The notes: a model not told the origin generated them from the sequence alone. A stretch of DNA of 64,000 nt from Azospirillum sp. B21 (GCF_008364825.1 NZ_VTTO01000003.1:186001-250000); one strand, 5' to 3'; shown: positions 1 to 8,853, counted from the stretch's first letter. A program made the numbers and translations.

Positions 1-978
1 GCCACCGGCGAGACGCTGCTGCTCGACGATGCCTACGTGATTCCGGAGGGGCGGCCCTACCGCTTCAATCCCGCCTTCGACCAGCGCACCGGTTTCCGCA
101 CCCGCTCGATCATGGCCTTTGCGCTGAAGGGGGCCCGCGACCGGCCCATCGGGGTGGTGCAGCTGATCAATCGCCGCCCGATGCCGGGGGAGGAGGGGCC
201 GCCGACCTTCCTGCCCGACCATGAGCAGATGATCGCGCCGGTCAATCACATCGTCGGCCGTGCCCTGGAGCGGGCCGCGACGCTGGAACGGCTGACCGAG
301 CGCAACCGCGCCCTGACCAGGGAGCGCCGCCGCGTCGCGGAACTGCAGGCGGAGACGGAGCGCGCCTTCATGGTGTCGGTCAACCTGCTGGCCCGCGCCG
401 CCGAGGTGCATGACGAAGAGACCGGCAACCACATCCTGCGCGTCAACGAATATTCCCACGCGCTGGCCGGCTGGGCCGGCTGCAGCCGTGCCTTCTGCAC
501 GGAAATCCGCTTTTCCGCCGCTCTGCACGATGTCGGCAAGATGAGCGTCGATCAGGCGGTCCTGCACAAGAAGGGCCGGCTCGACGAACGCGAACTGGCG
601 GAGATGAAGCGCCATCCCGTATACGGCCACGACATCCTGATTGCGTCCGACCGGCTGAAAATGGCCGCCGAAATCGCGTTGTGCCATCACGAGCAGTGGG
701 CCGGCACCGGTTATCCCCACGGGCTGAAGGGGGAGGAGATCCCGCTTGCCGCCCGCATCGTCGCCATCGCCGACTGCTACGACGCCCTGCGCAGCGCCCG
801 TCCCTACAAGCCGTCCTTCAGCCATGAGAAGACGGTGGACATCCTGCTGAACGGAGACGACCGGCTGGATCCCAGGGTGCATTTCGATCCCCGCCTGCTC
901 GCCCTGTTCGCCGCCCGCCATGCGGAATTCGATGCGATCTGGGAACGGCTGAAGGACCAGGAGAAGGTCGAGGCCTGA
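1..978 (+). CDS. GAF/HD-GYP cyclic-di-GMP phosphodiesterase, 5' end outside window
   Basis: The reading frame is open from base 1, so the N-terminus lies outside the window; about 325 residues are visible. The first 80 residues look like the end of a GAF-type sensory domain (GVVQLINR strand). A charged helical linker of about 35 residues follows, then a complete HD-GYP domain. Visible metal-site motifs are HDVGK near residue 176, HHEQW near 229 and GTGYPHGLKG near 235, with a DCYDAL segment after them. HD-GYP proteins hydrolyse cyclic di-GMP. All diagnostic motifs are intact, so an active enzyme is likely; the signal sensed is not visible. The gene ends 105 bases before hypD on the same strand, but a functional link is not evident. 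Confidence 0.88.
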   Translation, partial: ATGETLLLDDAYVIPEGRPYRFNPAFDQRTGFRTRSIMAFALKGARDRPIGVVQLINRRPMPGEEGPPTFLPDHEQMIAPVNHIVGRALERAATLERLTERNRALTRERRRVAELQAETERAFMVSVNLLARAAEVHDEETGNHILRVNEYSHALAGWAGCSRAFCTEIRFSAALHDVGKMSVDQAVLHKKGRLDERELAEMKRHPVYGHDILIASDRLKMAAEIALCHHEQWAGTGYPHGLKGEEIPLAARIVAIADCYDALRSARPYKPSFSHEKTVDILLNGDDRLDPRVHFDPRLLALFAARHAEFDAIWERLKDQEKVEA

Positions 979-1083
979 AGACGGGCGGAGGCGAAAGGCG
1001 GGCCATGACAGACACTCCCCTTGATCCGTATCAACGCAAACGGTCAGTGTTGCGGGTGAAATGGCGGAGCAGAGGGAGCGACC

Positions 1084-2196
1084 ATGAAGTACGTCGAAGA
1101 GTTCCGTGATCCGGTCCTTGCCCGCAACGTCGCCGCCGCCATCGCGCGGGAGGTGCGGGCCGACCGCTCCTACCATCTGATGGAGTTCTGCGGCGGGCAT
1201 ACCCATGCCATTTCCCGCTACGGCATCCCCGATCTTCTGCCCGCCAATGTCCGCATGATCCACGGGCCGGGCTGCCCGGTCTGCGTTCTGCCTGTGGGGC
1301 GGATCGACGATGCCATCGCGCTGGCCCGCCGGCCGGAGGTGACGCTGTGCACCTATGGCGACGTCATGCGCGTGCCCGGATCGGGACGGCTCAGCCTGTT
1401 GAAGGCCAAGGCGCAGGGAGCCGATGTCCGTATGGTGGTGTCGGCCGACGCCGCGGTGCGCATCGCCGCGGAGAATCCGGGCCGTCAGGTGGTGTTCCTC
1501 GCCATCGGGTTCGAGACGACGACCCCGCCCACCGCGCTGGCGGTGCGGGCCGCGGCGGTGCAGGGGCTGACCAACTTCTCCGTCTTCTGCAACCATGTGC
1601 TGACCCCCTCGGCCATCCAGGGCATCCTTTCGGGAACGGAGGAGGGGCTGTCGCTGGACGGCTTCGTCGGGCCGGCCCATGTGTCGGTCGTCATCGGCTC
1701 CGAAGCCTATGCCCCGGCCGCGGCGGAACATGGCAAGCCGGTGGTGATCTCCGGATTCGAGCCCCTCGACGTGCTGCAGTCGATCCTGATGCTGATCCGC
1801 CAGATCAACGACGGGCGGGCGGAGGTGGAGAACCAGTTCACCCGCGCCGTCACCGCCGACGGCAACCGCAAGGCCCAGGCGCTGGTGGCCGAAATCTTCG
1901 AGACGCGTCCGTCCTTCGAATGGCGCGGACTGGGCAGCATCCCCCACAGCGGGCTGAAGCTGCGCGAGGCCTATGCCGCCTTCGACGCCGAGCGGCGCTT
2001 CCCCATCTCAGGCGCCAGCGTTCCCGATCACAAGGGCTGCGATTGCGGCGCGATCCTGCGCGGCGTGAAGCGGCCGGTCGACTGCAAGCTGTTCGACACC
2101 GTCTGCACGCCGGAGAACCCGATGGGCTCCTGCATGGTCTCGGCGGAAGGGGCTTGCGCCGCGCATTACACCTATGGACGGTTCCGCGACGCCTGA
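1084..2196 (+). CDS. hypD: Hydrogenase maturation protein HypD
   Basis: The 370-residue protein has the full HypD signature: FCGGHTH at residues 35-41, GPGCPVC at 61-67, and a C-terminal cysteine-rich block from residue 319 with cysteines near 319, 321, 334, 341, 350 and 358 that would hold the iron-sulfur cluster. With HypC, HypD builds the Fe(CN)2CO group of NiFe hydrogenases in the cytoplasm. The ATG is preceded by a GAGGGAG ribosome binding site. Length and motifs are normal. What is unusual is the setting: the neighbours are an HD-GYP protein and a universal stress protein, and no hypC or hypE is adjacent. The other hyp genes may sit just upstream of the window, so loneliness is only certain on the downstream side. 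Confidence 0.95.
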   Translation: MKYVEEFRDPVLARNVAAAIAREVRADRSYHLMEFCGGHTHAISRYGIPDLLPANVRMIHGPGCPVCVLPVGRIDDAIALARRPEVTLCTYGDVMRVPGSGRLSLLKAKAQGADVRMVVSADAAVRIAAENPGRQVVFLAIGFETTTPPTALAVRAAAVQGLTNFSVFCNHVLTPSAIQGILSGTEEGLSLDGFVGPAHVSVVIGSEAYAPAAAEHGKPVVISGFEPLDVLQSILMLIRQINDGRAEVENQFTRAVTADGNRKAQALVAEIFETRPSFEWRGLGSIPHSGLKLREAYAAFDAERRFPISGASVPDHKGCDCGAILRGVKRPVDCKLFDTVCTPENPMGSCMVSAEGACAAHYTYGRFRDA

Positions 2197-2377
2197 CCGG
2201 ATGATTGCCGCCCGGCCGTGCCCTTGCGACTTTTCACCGCAGGCCGGGCACCGCAGGCTGGACGGATGCCGCCCGGTTAAACATGATGCATATGAAACAA
2301 TCCGCTCGGCCCCTTATCGGTCCGGCGGAGAACGGCAGACGTCGAAAGACATCGCATTTCATTCCGGGAGGGCCCGC

Positions 2378-3199
2378 ATGACTTACAAGCACATTCTCGT
2401 TCACCTCGACAGCAGCCCGCATGTCGAGGCGCGGCTCGACGCCGCCATCGCGCTGGCGCAGCGTCACGGCGCTTTCCTGCGCGGGCTGTTCGCCCAAGGC
2501 GACCGCAATGCCACCAGCGTGATCGCCCGCCGGTCGAGCGACCATCTGGTCGAAGCGGCAGCACGCAGCGAGGCGTTCTTCCGGGAAAAGCTCGCGGCGG
2601 CCGGCCTGCAGGGCCAATGGCACGGCCTGACCCACGGCGAATACAACCATGTCATCCGCGAGGTCATCATCTGGTCGCGCTTCGCCGACCTGACCGTGCT
2701 GGGCCAGTATGATCGCGAGGCCGGATCGCAGGCGGCGCCGGAGGAACTGAACGAGCAGGTGGTGCTGAACTCCGGCCGTCCGGTTCTGGTCGTTCCCTAT
2801 GCCGGCCGCTTCCCGGTGATCGGCAAGCGCGTCGCCGTCGCCTGGAACGCCGAGCGCGAAGCTGCCCGCGCCCTGTCCGACGCCATGCCGATGCTGGAGA
2901 AGGCCGACGAGGTGACGGTGATCACGGTTCTGACCCAGGCCTCGGGCGCCACGCCGGAGGCGCCGCGGGTGGGGCTGCTCGACCATCTCGCCTTCCACGG
3001 CGTGACGGCGGAACAGACCCATTTCACCGTCAACGACATCGGCGCGATGGACGCGCTGCTGGCCCGCGCCATGGACACCGGCGCCGACCTGCTGGTGATG
3101 GGCGCCCACGGTCACTACGGTTTCCCGTTCCTGCACCGCGGCAGCGGGACCCGGCACGTCCTGCGCACCTGCCCGGTGCCGCTGCTGCTGTCGCATTGA
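2378..3199 (+). CDS. Universal stress protein, tandem UspA domains
   Basis: This 273-residue protein is about twice the usual UspA length, so it probably carries two Usp folds. The N-terminal half begins with the typical first strand (YKHILVHLD) and has lost a clear nucleotide loop. The C-terminal half ends with GAHG, nine residues, then GSGT, matching the G-2X-G-9X-G(S/T) ATP-binding loop, and finishes with the usual CPVPLLL strand. I chose the ATG at 2378 because GGGAGGG lies just upstream and the protein then starts at the first strand of the fold; upstream in-frame starts give an implausible extension. Usp proteins are cytoplasmic stress-survival factors. Codon use matches its neighbours. 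Confidence 0.9.
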   Translation: MTYKHILVHLDSSPHVEARLDAAIALAQRHGAFLRGLFAQGDRNATSVIARRSSDHLVEAAARSEAFFREKLAAAGLQGQWHGLTHGEYNHVIREVIIWSRFADLTVLGQYDREAGSQAAPEELNEQVVLNSGRPVLVVPYAGRFPVIGKRVAVAWNAEREAARALSDAMPMLEKADEVTVITVLTQASGATPEAPRVGLLDHLAFHGVTAEQTHFTVNDIGAMDALLARAMDTGADLLVMGAHGHYGFPFLHRGSGTRHVLRTCPVPLLLSH

Positions 3200-3212
3200 A
3201 CTGCCGCCGATT

Positions 3213-3326
3213 GCCCCCACCCTAACCCTCTCCCGCTCTCAGCGGACCTACGGTCCGCCTGCCGCGTCAGCACAAAGCATAGCTTTGTGCGAGAGCTGGG
3301 CGGGGGAGGATAGGTGGGGGGCTAAC
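3213..3326. repeat. Palindromic intergenic repeat, copy 1
   Basis: The element has imperfect outer arms (C-rich at 3214-3240, G-rich at 3290-3321) enclosing two perfect hairpins: a 7-bp stem at 3242-3248/3252-3258 and a 9-bp stem at 3270-3278/3282-3290, each with a 3-base loop. Its right end, read on the minus strand, shares an exact 18-base stretch (3302-3319) with 45590-45607. It lies between the ends of two convergent genes, a usual position for REP-like elements, and may also act as a bidirectional terminator. Confidence 0.7.
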
Positions 3327-3334
3327 GTTCCCCG

Positions 3335-5020
3335 TCACGCCGCCTTCACTCCACCCAGGAAGCTCTCCACCTCCTGGCGCAGGCGGGCGGACTCGCTGCT
3401 CAGATGGTCGGCGACGCTGCGGACCTCGCCGGCGGCGCGGCCGGTATCGCCGGCGGCGCGGGTGACGCCGACGATGTTGCTGGTCACCTGCTGGGTGCCT
3501 TGCGCCGCTTCCTGGACGTTGCGGCTGATTTCCTGGGTCGCGGCGCTCTGCTGTTCCACCGCAGAGGCAATGGTTGCGGAGATCTGGCTGATCTCGGTGA
3601 TGATGCGGCCGATCTCGTCGATGGCGGCGACGGCTTCGCGGGTGGCGCCCTGAATGGTGGCGATCTGGCCGGTGATGTCCTCGGTCGCCTTGGCGGTCTG
3701 ATTGGCGAGGCTCTTCACCTCGCTCGCCACCACGGCGAAGCCCTTGCCGGCCTCGCCGGCGCGGGCGGCCTCGATGGTCGCGTTCAGCGCCAGCAGATTG
3801 GTTTGCGCCGCGATGTTGTTGATGAGGTCCACCACCTCGCCGATCTTCTGCGCGCCTTCGGCAAGGCTGGAGACGACGGTGTTGGCGTGGCCGGCGCCGC
3901 TGACCGCCTGTTCGGCGACGCGGGTCGATTGCGACACTTGGCGGCCGATCTCGGCGATGGAGGAGGACAGCTCTTCCGCCGCAGCGGCGACGGTCTGGAC
4001 ATTGGCGGAGGCCTGCTCGGCCGCCGAGGCCACCGTGGTGCTCTGGCGGTTGGTCTCGTCCGCGGTGGAGGTCAGCGTGCCGGCCGACTGCTGCATCTGG
4101 GTGGCCGCACCCGACAGGCTCTGGACGACCGCGGTCACATTGCTTTCGAAGGCCCGGGTCAGCTCTTCCAGTCGGGCGGCGCGGCGGGCCTTGGCCTCCT
4201 CATCGGCGCGCTGGGCGGCAGCGAGGCGGTCGGCCTCGATGGCGTTGCGCTTGAACACGTCGACGGCCTCGGCCATGGCGCCGACCTCGTCGCCGCGGCC
4301 GATGCCGGGGACCTCGACCGATCGGTCGCCGCCGGCCAGCCGGCTCATCGCGGCGGTCATGGCGACGATCGGGCTGGCGATGGCGCCGCGCAGGAGCATG
4401 CCGGCGGCGATGGCGACCAGGATCGAGGCCAACGCGCCGACGATGGCGGTGGCATATCCGGTGTAGAAGGCGGAGCGCTGTTCCGTATAGCGCGCTTCCA
4501 GCAGGGTGCGTTCGGCATCCTCGATCTGCACCACCAGCGCGCGGATGCCGTCCATCGACGACTTGCCCAGGGCCTTGGCCTCCATCGCGCGGGCTTCCTC
4601 ACGCGTTTCGGCCTTGGACATCAGGGCGATTTCCTTCTCCGCCACGGTCCGGCGCCAGGTGTCGGCGTGCTTGCGCAGTTCCTCCAGCCGGGCCTGCTGC
4701 TGCGGATTGTCGGCGGTCAGCGACTTCACCTCGGCCAGTGTGCGGTCGAAGTCCTGTCCGCCCTTGCGGTAGGGGGCCAGGAACGCCTCGTCGCCGCTGA
4801 CCAGATAGCCGCGCAGGCCGGTTTCCTGGTCGATCATCGCCGCCAGCACCGCGTCGGTCGTCTGAAGCACCCGATAGGTGTGGATCGTCCAGCCGATCGA
4901 AGACTGGATCGAAGATAAGGTCGAATAGTTGGCGACGCTGATGATGCCGGTGATGGCGATCAGGGCGGCGAAGGCGGCCAGAAGCTTGCCGCCGATACGA
5001 AGGTTGGTGAACCAGGACAT
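3335..5020 (-). CDS. Methyl-accepting chemotaxis protein with CHASE3-like sensor
   Basis: Domain order in about 561 residues: an N-terminal membrane helix (residues 8-32); a periplasmic helical sensor with the [24 protein letters not shown] signature of CHASE3; a second membrane helix near 185-208; a HAMP domain; and a long signalling coiled coil. The highly conserved hairpin tip is present ([27 protein letters not shown]). It should sit in the inner membrane and control CheA. I start at the ATG ending at 5020, which has GAGG about nine bases upstream and gives the common MSWF start; an ATG at 5035 would add five residues but lacks a ribosome binding site. No C-terminal CheR-docking pentapeptide is visible; the protein ends in GGVKAA. 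Confidence 0.93.
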   Translation of the reverse strand: MSWFTNLRIGGKLLAAFAALIAITGIISVANYSTLSSIQSSIGWTIHTYRVLQTTDAVLAAMIDQETGLRGYLVSGDEAFLAPYRKGGQDFDRTLAEVKSLTADNPQQQARLEELRKHADTWRRTVAEKEIALMSKAETREEARAMEAKALGKSSMDGIRALVVQIEDAERTLLEARYTEQRSAFYTGYATAIVGALASILVAIAAGMLLRGAIASPIVAMTAAMSRLAGGDRSVEVPGIGRGDEVGAMAEAVDVFKRNAIEADRLAAAQRADEEAKARRAARLEELTRAFESNVTAVVQSLSGAATQMQQSAGTLTSTADETNRQSTTVASAAEQASANVQTVAAAAEELSSSIAEIGRQVSQSTRVAEQAVSGAGHANTVVSSLAEGAQKIGEVVDLINNIAAQTNLLALNATIEAARAGEAGKGFAVVASEVKSLANQTAKATEDITGQIATIQGATREAVAAIDEIGRIITEISQISATIASAVEQQSAATQEISRNVQEAAQGTQQVTSNIVGVTRAAGDTGRAAGEVRSVADHLSSESARLRQEVESFLGGVKAA

Positions 5021-5331
5021 CTTATTGCGCCTCATGTGACCGAATGGCTACTTGCGTGCGCGGACAATCGCCTCGCCCGAGGAATTGGACCCGAACGGGT
5101 GAGTTGCTAACCCGATCGAATATTCCGTCTGATACGGCGGCAGCCACGATTTCGATCATCGAAAATTCTATGTATGTCGAAATCTTCGGTCTATCACATA
5201 GAGACTATACCGATTTTCCAGGTGAAGCGGCAGCAATGGTCGGGCGCCGCCCTGCAGCCGAGGGAGGCGTTATTTGCGATACAAGAGTATGGATAGGTCA
5301 TAGTGTCGCATCGACTTGGCGACTGCGTGGA
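5021..5331. other. Gap without a gene, AT-rich
   Basis: This 311-base gap upstream of the chemoreceptor contains an AT-rich stretch around 5140-5220, unusual for this DNA, and presumably carries the receptor promoter. I see no convincing coding sequence, tRNA or terminator. A long plus-strand frame across it has no ribosome binding site and runs antisense to the acetyltransferase gene, so I do not call it. Confidence 0.5.
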
Positions 5332-5793
5332 TCAGCGACGCAGCCGCATGTCGATGTGGGGAATTCCGAAATCGTCGTAGGACTCGGTGATCCGGACGAA
5401 TCCGAAACCGCCGTAGAAGCGCTCCAGATGCTGTTGGGCGCCGATGACCACGTCGCGCTCCGGCCAGCGCTCCGCCAGCACCGTCAGGGATTCGGCGACA
5501 AGCGCCCGCCCCAGTCCGGCGGAACGCTGCGACGGATCGACCGCCAGCCGCCCGAAGGAGACCGGGGCATCCGGTCCGTCCTCATCGGGATCAAGACAGC
5601 GGGCACAGCCGACCACGGCGCCGGACGCGTCGGCGGCAATCAGGTGCATGGCACGAGGATCGCGGCCGTCGATGTCGGGGTAGGGGGAGGCCTGCTCGAC
5701 CACGAACACCCGGCTGCGCAGGGCCAGCAGGTCATGGAGTTCGCGAAGGCTCAACGCGTCGAAGGCGACGCGGCGGATGGGCGGGGGTGGCAT
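5332..5793 (-). CDS. ElaA-type GNAT N-acetyltransferase
   Basis: A 153-residue single-domain acetyltransferase. The N-terminal segment LLALRSRVFVVEQ, followed by a D-rich YPDIDGRD and a conserved MHLIA strand, is the pattern of the ElaA branch of GNAT proteins. The acetyl-CoA loop is seen as QRSAGLGRAL, and the C-terminus has the usual YGGFGF segment. The substrate of this branch is unsettled, so no role is claimed. It is the last of three minus-strand genes (FliL-like, unknown 136-residue protein, this one), starting 16 bases after the stop of the unknown protein, which suggests co-transcription. Confidence 0.85.
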   Translation of the reverse strand: MPPPPIRRVAFDALSLRELHDLLALRSRVFVVEQASPYPDIDGRDPRAMHLIAADASGAVVGCARCLDPDEDGPDAPVSFGRLAVDPSQRSAGLGRALVAESLTVLAERWPERDVVIGAQQHLERFYGGFGFVRITESYDDFGIPHIDMRLRR

Positions 5794-5809
5794 CGGGGGA
5801 GTGTACCGG

Positions 5810-6220
5810 TCAGGCGATCGAGTTGCGGATCATGTAGTCGGCAATGTCCTTGGGCTTGACCTTGACCTCGGTCAGCGGCTCGTCGGCGGTCATCGCCTTG
5901 GCGACCAGCAGGCTGTTCTGCACATTGGTCAGGGCGATGCGGAAGACGCCGGTGGCGCCCTTCAGCCGCGGATAATAGGTGGGGTCGATCACCTTCTCGC
6001 GCCGGCCGAGACGGGCCAGCGCGGTCTCCTCGTCCAGCCCGTCGATCTCCTTGGACTCGATCAGCTTCCAGTCGGTCTCGCCGCCCCAGCCGGCGGTGAC
6101 GGCGGATTTGACCGCCGCCTCGTCTTCTGAGACGCCAAGCTTGAAGATGTGCTTTCCCTGTCCGACGTCGGACGCCCATTTGGTCAGGGCGGCGCTGCGC
6201 GCGACGAAGACGACGGCCAT
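5810..6220 (-). CDS. Conserved-looking protein of unknown function
   Basis: I do not recognise this 136-residue protein. It is soluble with no signal peptide or membrane helix. Visible features are a repeated-sounding segment KLIESKEIDGLDEETALARLGRR that resembles a short helical pair, a DPTYYPRLKGATGVFRI segment and an acidic-basic C-terminus. Third-position GC is high and the ATG at 6220 has GAGG about 12 bases upstream, so it is very likely a real gene. It lies 40 bases downstream of the FliL-like gene and 16 bases before the acetyltransferase, probably in one transcript. Confidence 0.75.
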   Translation of the reverse strand: MAVVFVARSAALTKWASDVGQGKHIFKLGVSEDEAAVKSAVTAGWGGETDWKLIESKEIDGLDEETALARLGRREKVIDPTYYPRLKGATGVFRIALTNVQNSLLVAKAMTADEPLTEVKVKPKDIADYMIRNSIA

Positions 6221-6260
6221 GACGACTCGATCCTCTTGAGGGGAAAAGGTTGGAACCGGG

Positions 6261-6758
6261 TTATTGCAGCGACGACTGGCGCGCGATCGGCGTGATCAGG
6301 ATGCGGGTGACCACGTCCTTGCCGAACATGGCGACCACGGATTCGTCGATGCGGCGGCGCAGGGCCGGGACGTTGGCGATGTTGCCGCGGACGATCCAGC
6401 CCTCGTCGATACCCTTGTAGATGGCAGTCAGCACGGCGTCGTGCAGACGGGGGATGCTCAACTGCACCTCGCCCAGCCGCAGAGCGTCGCCGATCTCCAG
6501 GTTCACTTCGACCTGGGTGTATTTCTCGATCCGGCCCGCATTCACCACCGGAACCATCAGCGGCTTGATCCGCACCGACGGGGGCAGGGCGCCCGGCGCC
6601 CCTTCTGCCGCGGACGCCGGCAGGGCGGCCGTCAGGATGCCCGCCAGCAACAGCACTCCGATCAGGGCGGCGCGGGCCAGGGCGGTGCGGACGGCAACAG
6701 AAAAGCAGCGGGCCGGCGTGCTGTTCGAAAGGAAATCGGCAGGCTGAAGGCTGCGCAT
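6261..6758 (-). CDS. Secreted FliL-like protein, paralogue of the gene at 14692
   Basis: A 165-residue protein with a hydrophobic segment at about residues 25-48 ending ALPASAA-EG, a plausible Sec signal peptide. The mature part follows the FliL pattern: a PLMVPV strand, a long V-x-V-x-LE strand, a PRLHDAVLTAIY helix, and a final strand ILITPIARQ. It aligns along its whole mature length with the protein at 14692-15147, so the window carries two FliL-like paralogues. Neither lies in a flagellar operon. FliL itself is a stator-associated basal-body protein; whether these act on motility is unknown. I use the ATG at 6758; a TTG directly before it is an alternative. Confidence 0.7.
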   Translation of the reverse strand: MRSLQPADFLSNSTPARCFSVAVRTALARAALIGVLLLAGILTAALPASAAEGAPGALPPSVRIKPLMVPVVNAGRIEKYTQVEVNLEIGDALRLGEVQLSIPRLHDAVLTAIYKGIDEGWIVRGNIANVPALRRRIDESVVAMFGKDVVTRILITPIARQSSLQ

Positions 6759-6890
6759 CAAGGAGCACCGCGAAGGACCGGAAGGTGTTGAATCCTACCG
6801 GTCCGGCGCGGTGCTTGCAACCTTGGCCCTAGGTCCTAGGGTCGGCCCGGATGCGGCCGGTTTGCATACCTCAGTGCATATCCGCGTTCG

Positions 6891-7403
6891 TCAGGCGGCC
6901 TTCTTGCCGCTGGCGGCGATGGCCTTCTTGTTGACGTCGCCGATGGCCAGCTTGTTCAGCAGCGAGTCGGTGTCCTTCTCTTCCTGAAGGGTCTCGTCCA
7001 GCAGCTGGGCGACCTTGTCCAGGCCGCAGGCGGTGGCATAGGCGTGCAGCGTGCCGTAGCTGGCGATCTCGTAATGCTCGACCTTCTGGGCGGCGGCGAT
7101 CAGGGCGGCGTCCTGCACTTCCGGGGCGAGGCCCATTTCGAGGATTTCCTGGGCTTCGCTGATCAGCCCCTCCATCGCGTCGCAATGCTTGCCGCGGGGG
7201 CGGGTGTCCAGTTCCTCGAAGACCTGCTGAAGCCGCTCGATCTGGCCGTTGGTCTGTTCGAGGTGGGTTTCGAAGGCCTGGCGGAGCTGGTCGGAATGGG
7301 CGGCCTTGATCATCTTGGGGAGGGCCTTCGTGATCTGCTTCTCGGCGTGGTAAATGTCGCGGAGATCCTCGATCAGCAGATCCTGCATCGTCTTGGCAGC
7401 CAT
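6891..7403 (-). CDS. DUF892 ferritin-like stress protein (YciE/YciF family)
   Basis: The 170-residue protein opens with the family motif of a short helix LLIEDLRDIYHAEKQITKALPKM and continues as a four-helix bundle rich in E and H residues (THLEQTNGQIERLQQVFEEL; KVEHYEIASYGTLHAYA). DUF892 proteins adopt a ferritin-like di-iron fold and are often stress induced. The start at 7403 is fixed by AGGAAGG just upstream; a longer frame to 7580 would add 59 unrelated residues. The C-terminus ends in a lysine/alanine-rich tail (KKAIAASGKKAA), typical of the group. It stands alone on the minus strand, divergent from the small gene at 7581. Confidence 0.9.
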   Translation of the reverse strand: MAAKTMQDLLIEDLRDIYHAEKQITKALPKMIKAAHSDQLRQAFETHLEQTNGQIERLQQVFEELDTRPRGKHCDAMEGLISEAQEILEMGLAPEVQDAALIAAAQKVEHYEIASYGTLHAYATACGLDKVAQLLDETLQEEKDTDSLLNKLAIGDVNKKAIAASGKKAA

Positions 7404-7580
7404 GGTGACGGTCCTTCCTCGCTGTGGATGTCCGTCCGGCGGGCGTTTGCGGAGCGGGGAACTCCTGCGCGCCGGATCGGCAGCGTGGACAACAGCGGCG
7501 ACGGCCGGGTGTTGCAGTCTCGAACGGGGATTGACCATCGGGCAAATGGGCTGACGGATGGGTGCCGAAGGAGGCTTCAT

Positions 7581-7829
7581 ATGACGGCAGGCAATGGGGA
7601 CGGCGAGGTCCTGTTCGAGTTTCAGCGGATCGGCAGCTATCTGCGGGTCACCGCCATCGATGCCCAGACCGGCGTGGAGGTGACGGTGGCCGGCCCGGCC
7701 ACCGGCAGCCAGGAACTGCTGAAGCGGACGGCGATCAACAAGCTGCGCTTTGTGCAGAACAAGGAGGGCCAGAACAAGGCAGCCAAGGCGCCGCCGACGC
7801 GCAAGCGGGGGTCGGGCGGGCTTTATTGA
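7581..7829 (+). CDS. Small DUF6898-like protein
   Basis: An 82-residue protein with a strong ribosome binding site (AAGGAGG, seven bases before the ATG). The core EVLFEFQRIGSYLRVTAID, followed by TGVEVTVAGPATGSQELLKRTAINKL, resembles a small alphaproteobacterial family I know as DUF6898; that assignment is from memory and uncertain. The function is unknown. The tail is basic (PPTRKRGSGG). No signal peptide or membrane helix. It is divergent from the DUF892 gene, 177 bases away. Confidence 0.7.
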   Translation: MTAGNGDGEVLFEFQRIGSYLRVTAIDAQTGVEVTVAGPATGSQELLKRTAINKLRFVQNKEGQNKAAKAPPTRKRGSGGLY

Positions 7830-8208
7830 CCGTCAACCGGCCTCTGCGATCGGAAAAGAAAACGCGCCGCCGGTCGGGACCGGGCGGCGCGGATCGAAGT
7901 CTGGCTTTGCTGATGGTGAGCGCCGGCATGCCCCCGCCGACGGCCCAAGCTGTAACGCCGGACCGCCGGTCGTAGAGCGAACCGCTCGACCCCGACAGTA
8001 GACCTATGCCTGCCCGTTGGCACTGGCGCAGGGGGTGTAACGCTTGTAGAACCGCGCATCGCTGAACGAATGGCGCATAAGAAGGGCGTTCTTCCGCGCC
8101 GTCCGTTCGGAGCGTGATCGGCGGAATTGGGCGGATCGCTTCCGGACCGGCCTCGCGGGGTCGGCTGTTCTCCGGAGCAAGGGACCGAAATACCAGAGGA
8201 TCGAGGCT
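7830..8208. other. Gap with a minus-strand terminator-like hairpin
   Basis: This 379-base gap between two plus-strand genes holds a strong hairpin at 7863-7891 (described separately) and otherwise no gene I can support. A minus-strand frame through 8004-8321 is basic and has no ribosome binding site, so I reject it. Confidence 0.45.
7855..7891 (-). terminator. Rho-independent-type terminator reading on the minus strand
   Basis: A perfect 9-bp GC stem (7863-7871 paired with 7883-7891), with a partly self-pairing loop, is followed on the minus strand by TTTTCTTTT (7854-7862). On the plus strand no T-run follows. No minus-strand gene I accept lies upstream of it, so it either ends an unannotated antisense or small RNA, or is fortuitous. 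Confidence 0.5.
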
Positions 8209-8673
8209 ATGGTTCGTGTGACGGCTTTCCTGCGCGTGTCACTCATGTCGACGGCGCTGGCGGCAACCCTGCTGGCTTCCCACGCGGCGACCGCCGCCGG
8301 GCCGAATGCCGGCGCCCACACGGCGCAGGGACAAGGCGGTCAAGGTCATGGCGGGCAGGCCGGGCCGCGGTCCGGCGGCGACAAGCAGGCCGGCCCGGCC
8401 AACACGGCGCCGCCTTCCACGGCTCCCCAGCCGACGACGCCCGCCGCCGGCTGTGTGAAGCCGGGTGTTCCGTTGTGCATGGACGATCAAGCCACCTTCC
8501 TCAGCGCCGACAGGATGTCCTCCTGCCAGGGCGAGGTGAAGGAGTATGTCGACAAGTCGATGGCTTACCTGACCTGCCTGAATGACGAGAATATCGCCAC
8601 GGGACGCGAGTTAAGCCGCAATGTCGATCGCTTCAACTGCCGTCTGTCGGGCCGGAAGGGCTGCGCCAACTGA
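8209..8673 (+). CDS. Secreted small protein with G/Q/P-rich linker and six cysteines
   Basis: Not a family I recognise. The 154-residue precursor has a clear signal peptide (residues 1-30, ending ATAAG), then a low-complexity stretch of about 50 residues rich in G, Q, A, P and T, then a compact C-terminal domain with six cysteines (near 81, 88, 104, 121, 143 and 152) that could form three disulfides in the periplasm. The even cysteine number and export signal fit an oxidised periplasmic domain. A GGAUCGAGG-like site precedes the ATG. A GC-rich hairpin follows the stop near 8680-8700 and may end the transcript. Confidence 0.7.
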   Translation: MVRVTAFLRVSLMSTALAATLLASHAATAAGPNAGAHTAQGQGGQGHGGQAGPRSGGDKQAGPANTAPPSTAPQPTTPAAGCVKPGVPLCMDDQATFLSADRMSSCQGEVKEYVDKSMAYLTCLNDENIATGRELSRNVDRFNCRLSGRKGCAN

Positions 8674-8853
8674 GGCGCGCCGCCCGCCGGCCGGGCGGGC
8701 CCGAACATTGGGCCGGTTCTTGACCCCGACCTTCGGCGACTGTGAGAGTCGGTCGCGTCTTCAATCAATCCGATATGGCCTGTACCGGCCGAACACGCAC
8801 ACGGGCCGGATCCCGGCAGGGAACGGCCCGTGTTGCATACGGACTTTTCTCGT

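Noticed and set aside
5044..5859. Plus-strand frame across the gap and the ElaA-type gene
   Set aside because: The first third is AT-rich non-coding sequence and the rest is antisense to a recognised acetyltransferase.
8004..8321. Minus-strand 105-residue frame in the gap before 8209
   Set aside because: Basic, unbiased codons, no ribosome binding site, overlaps the start of the secreted protein gene.
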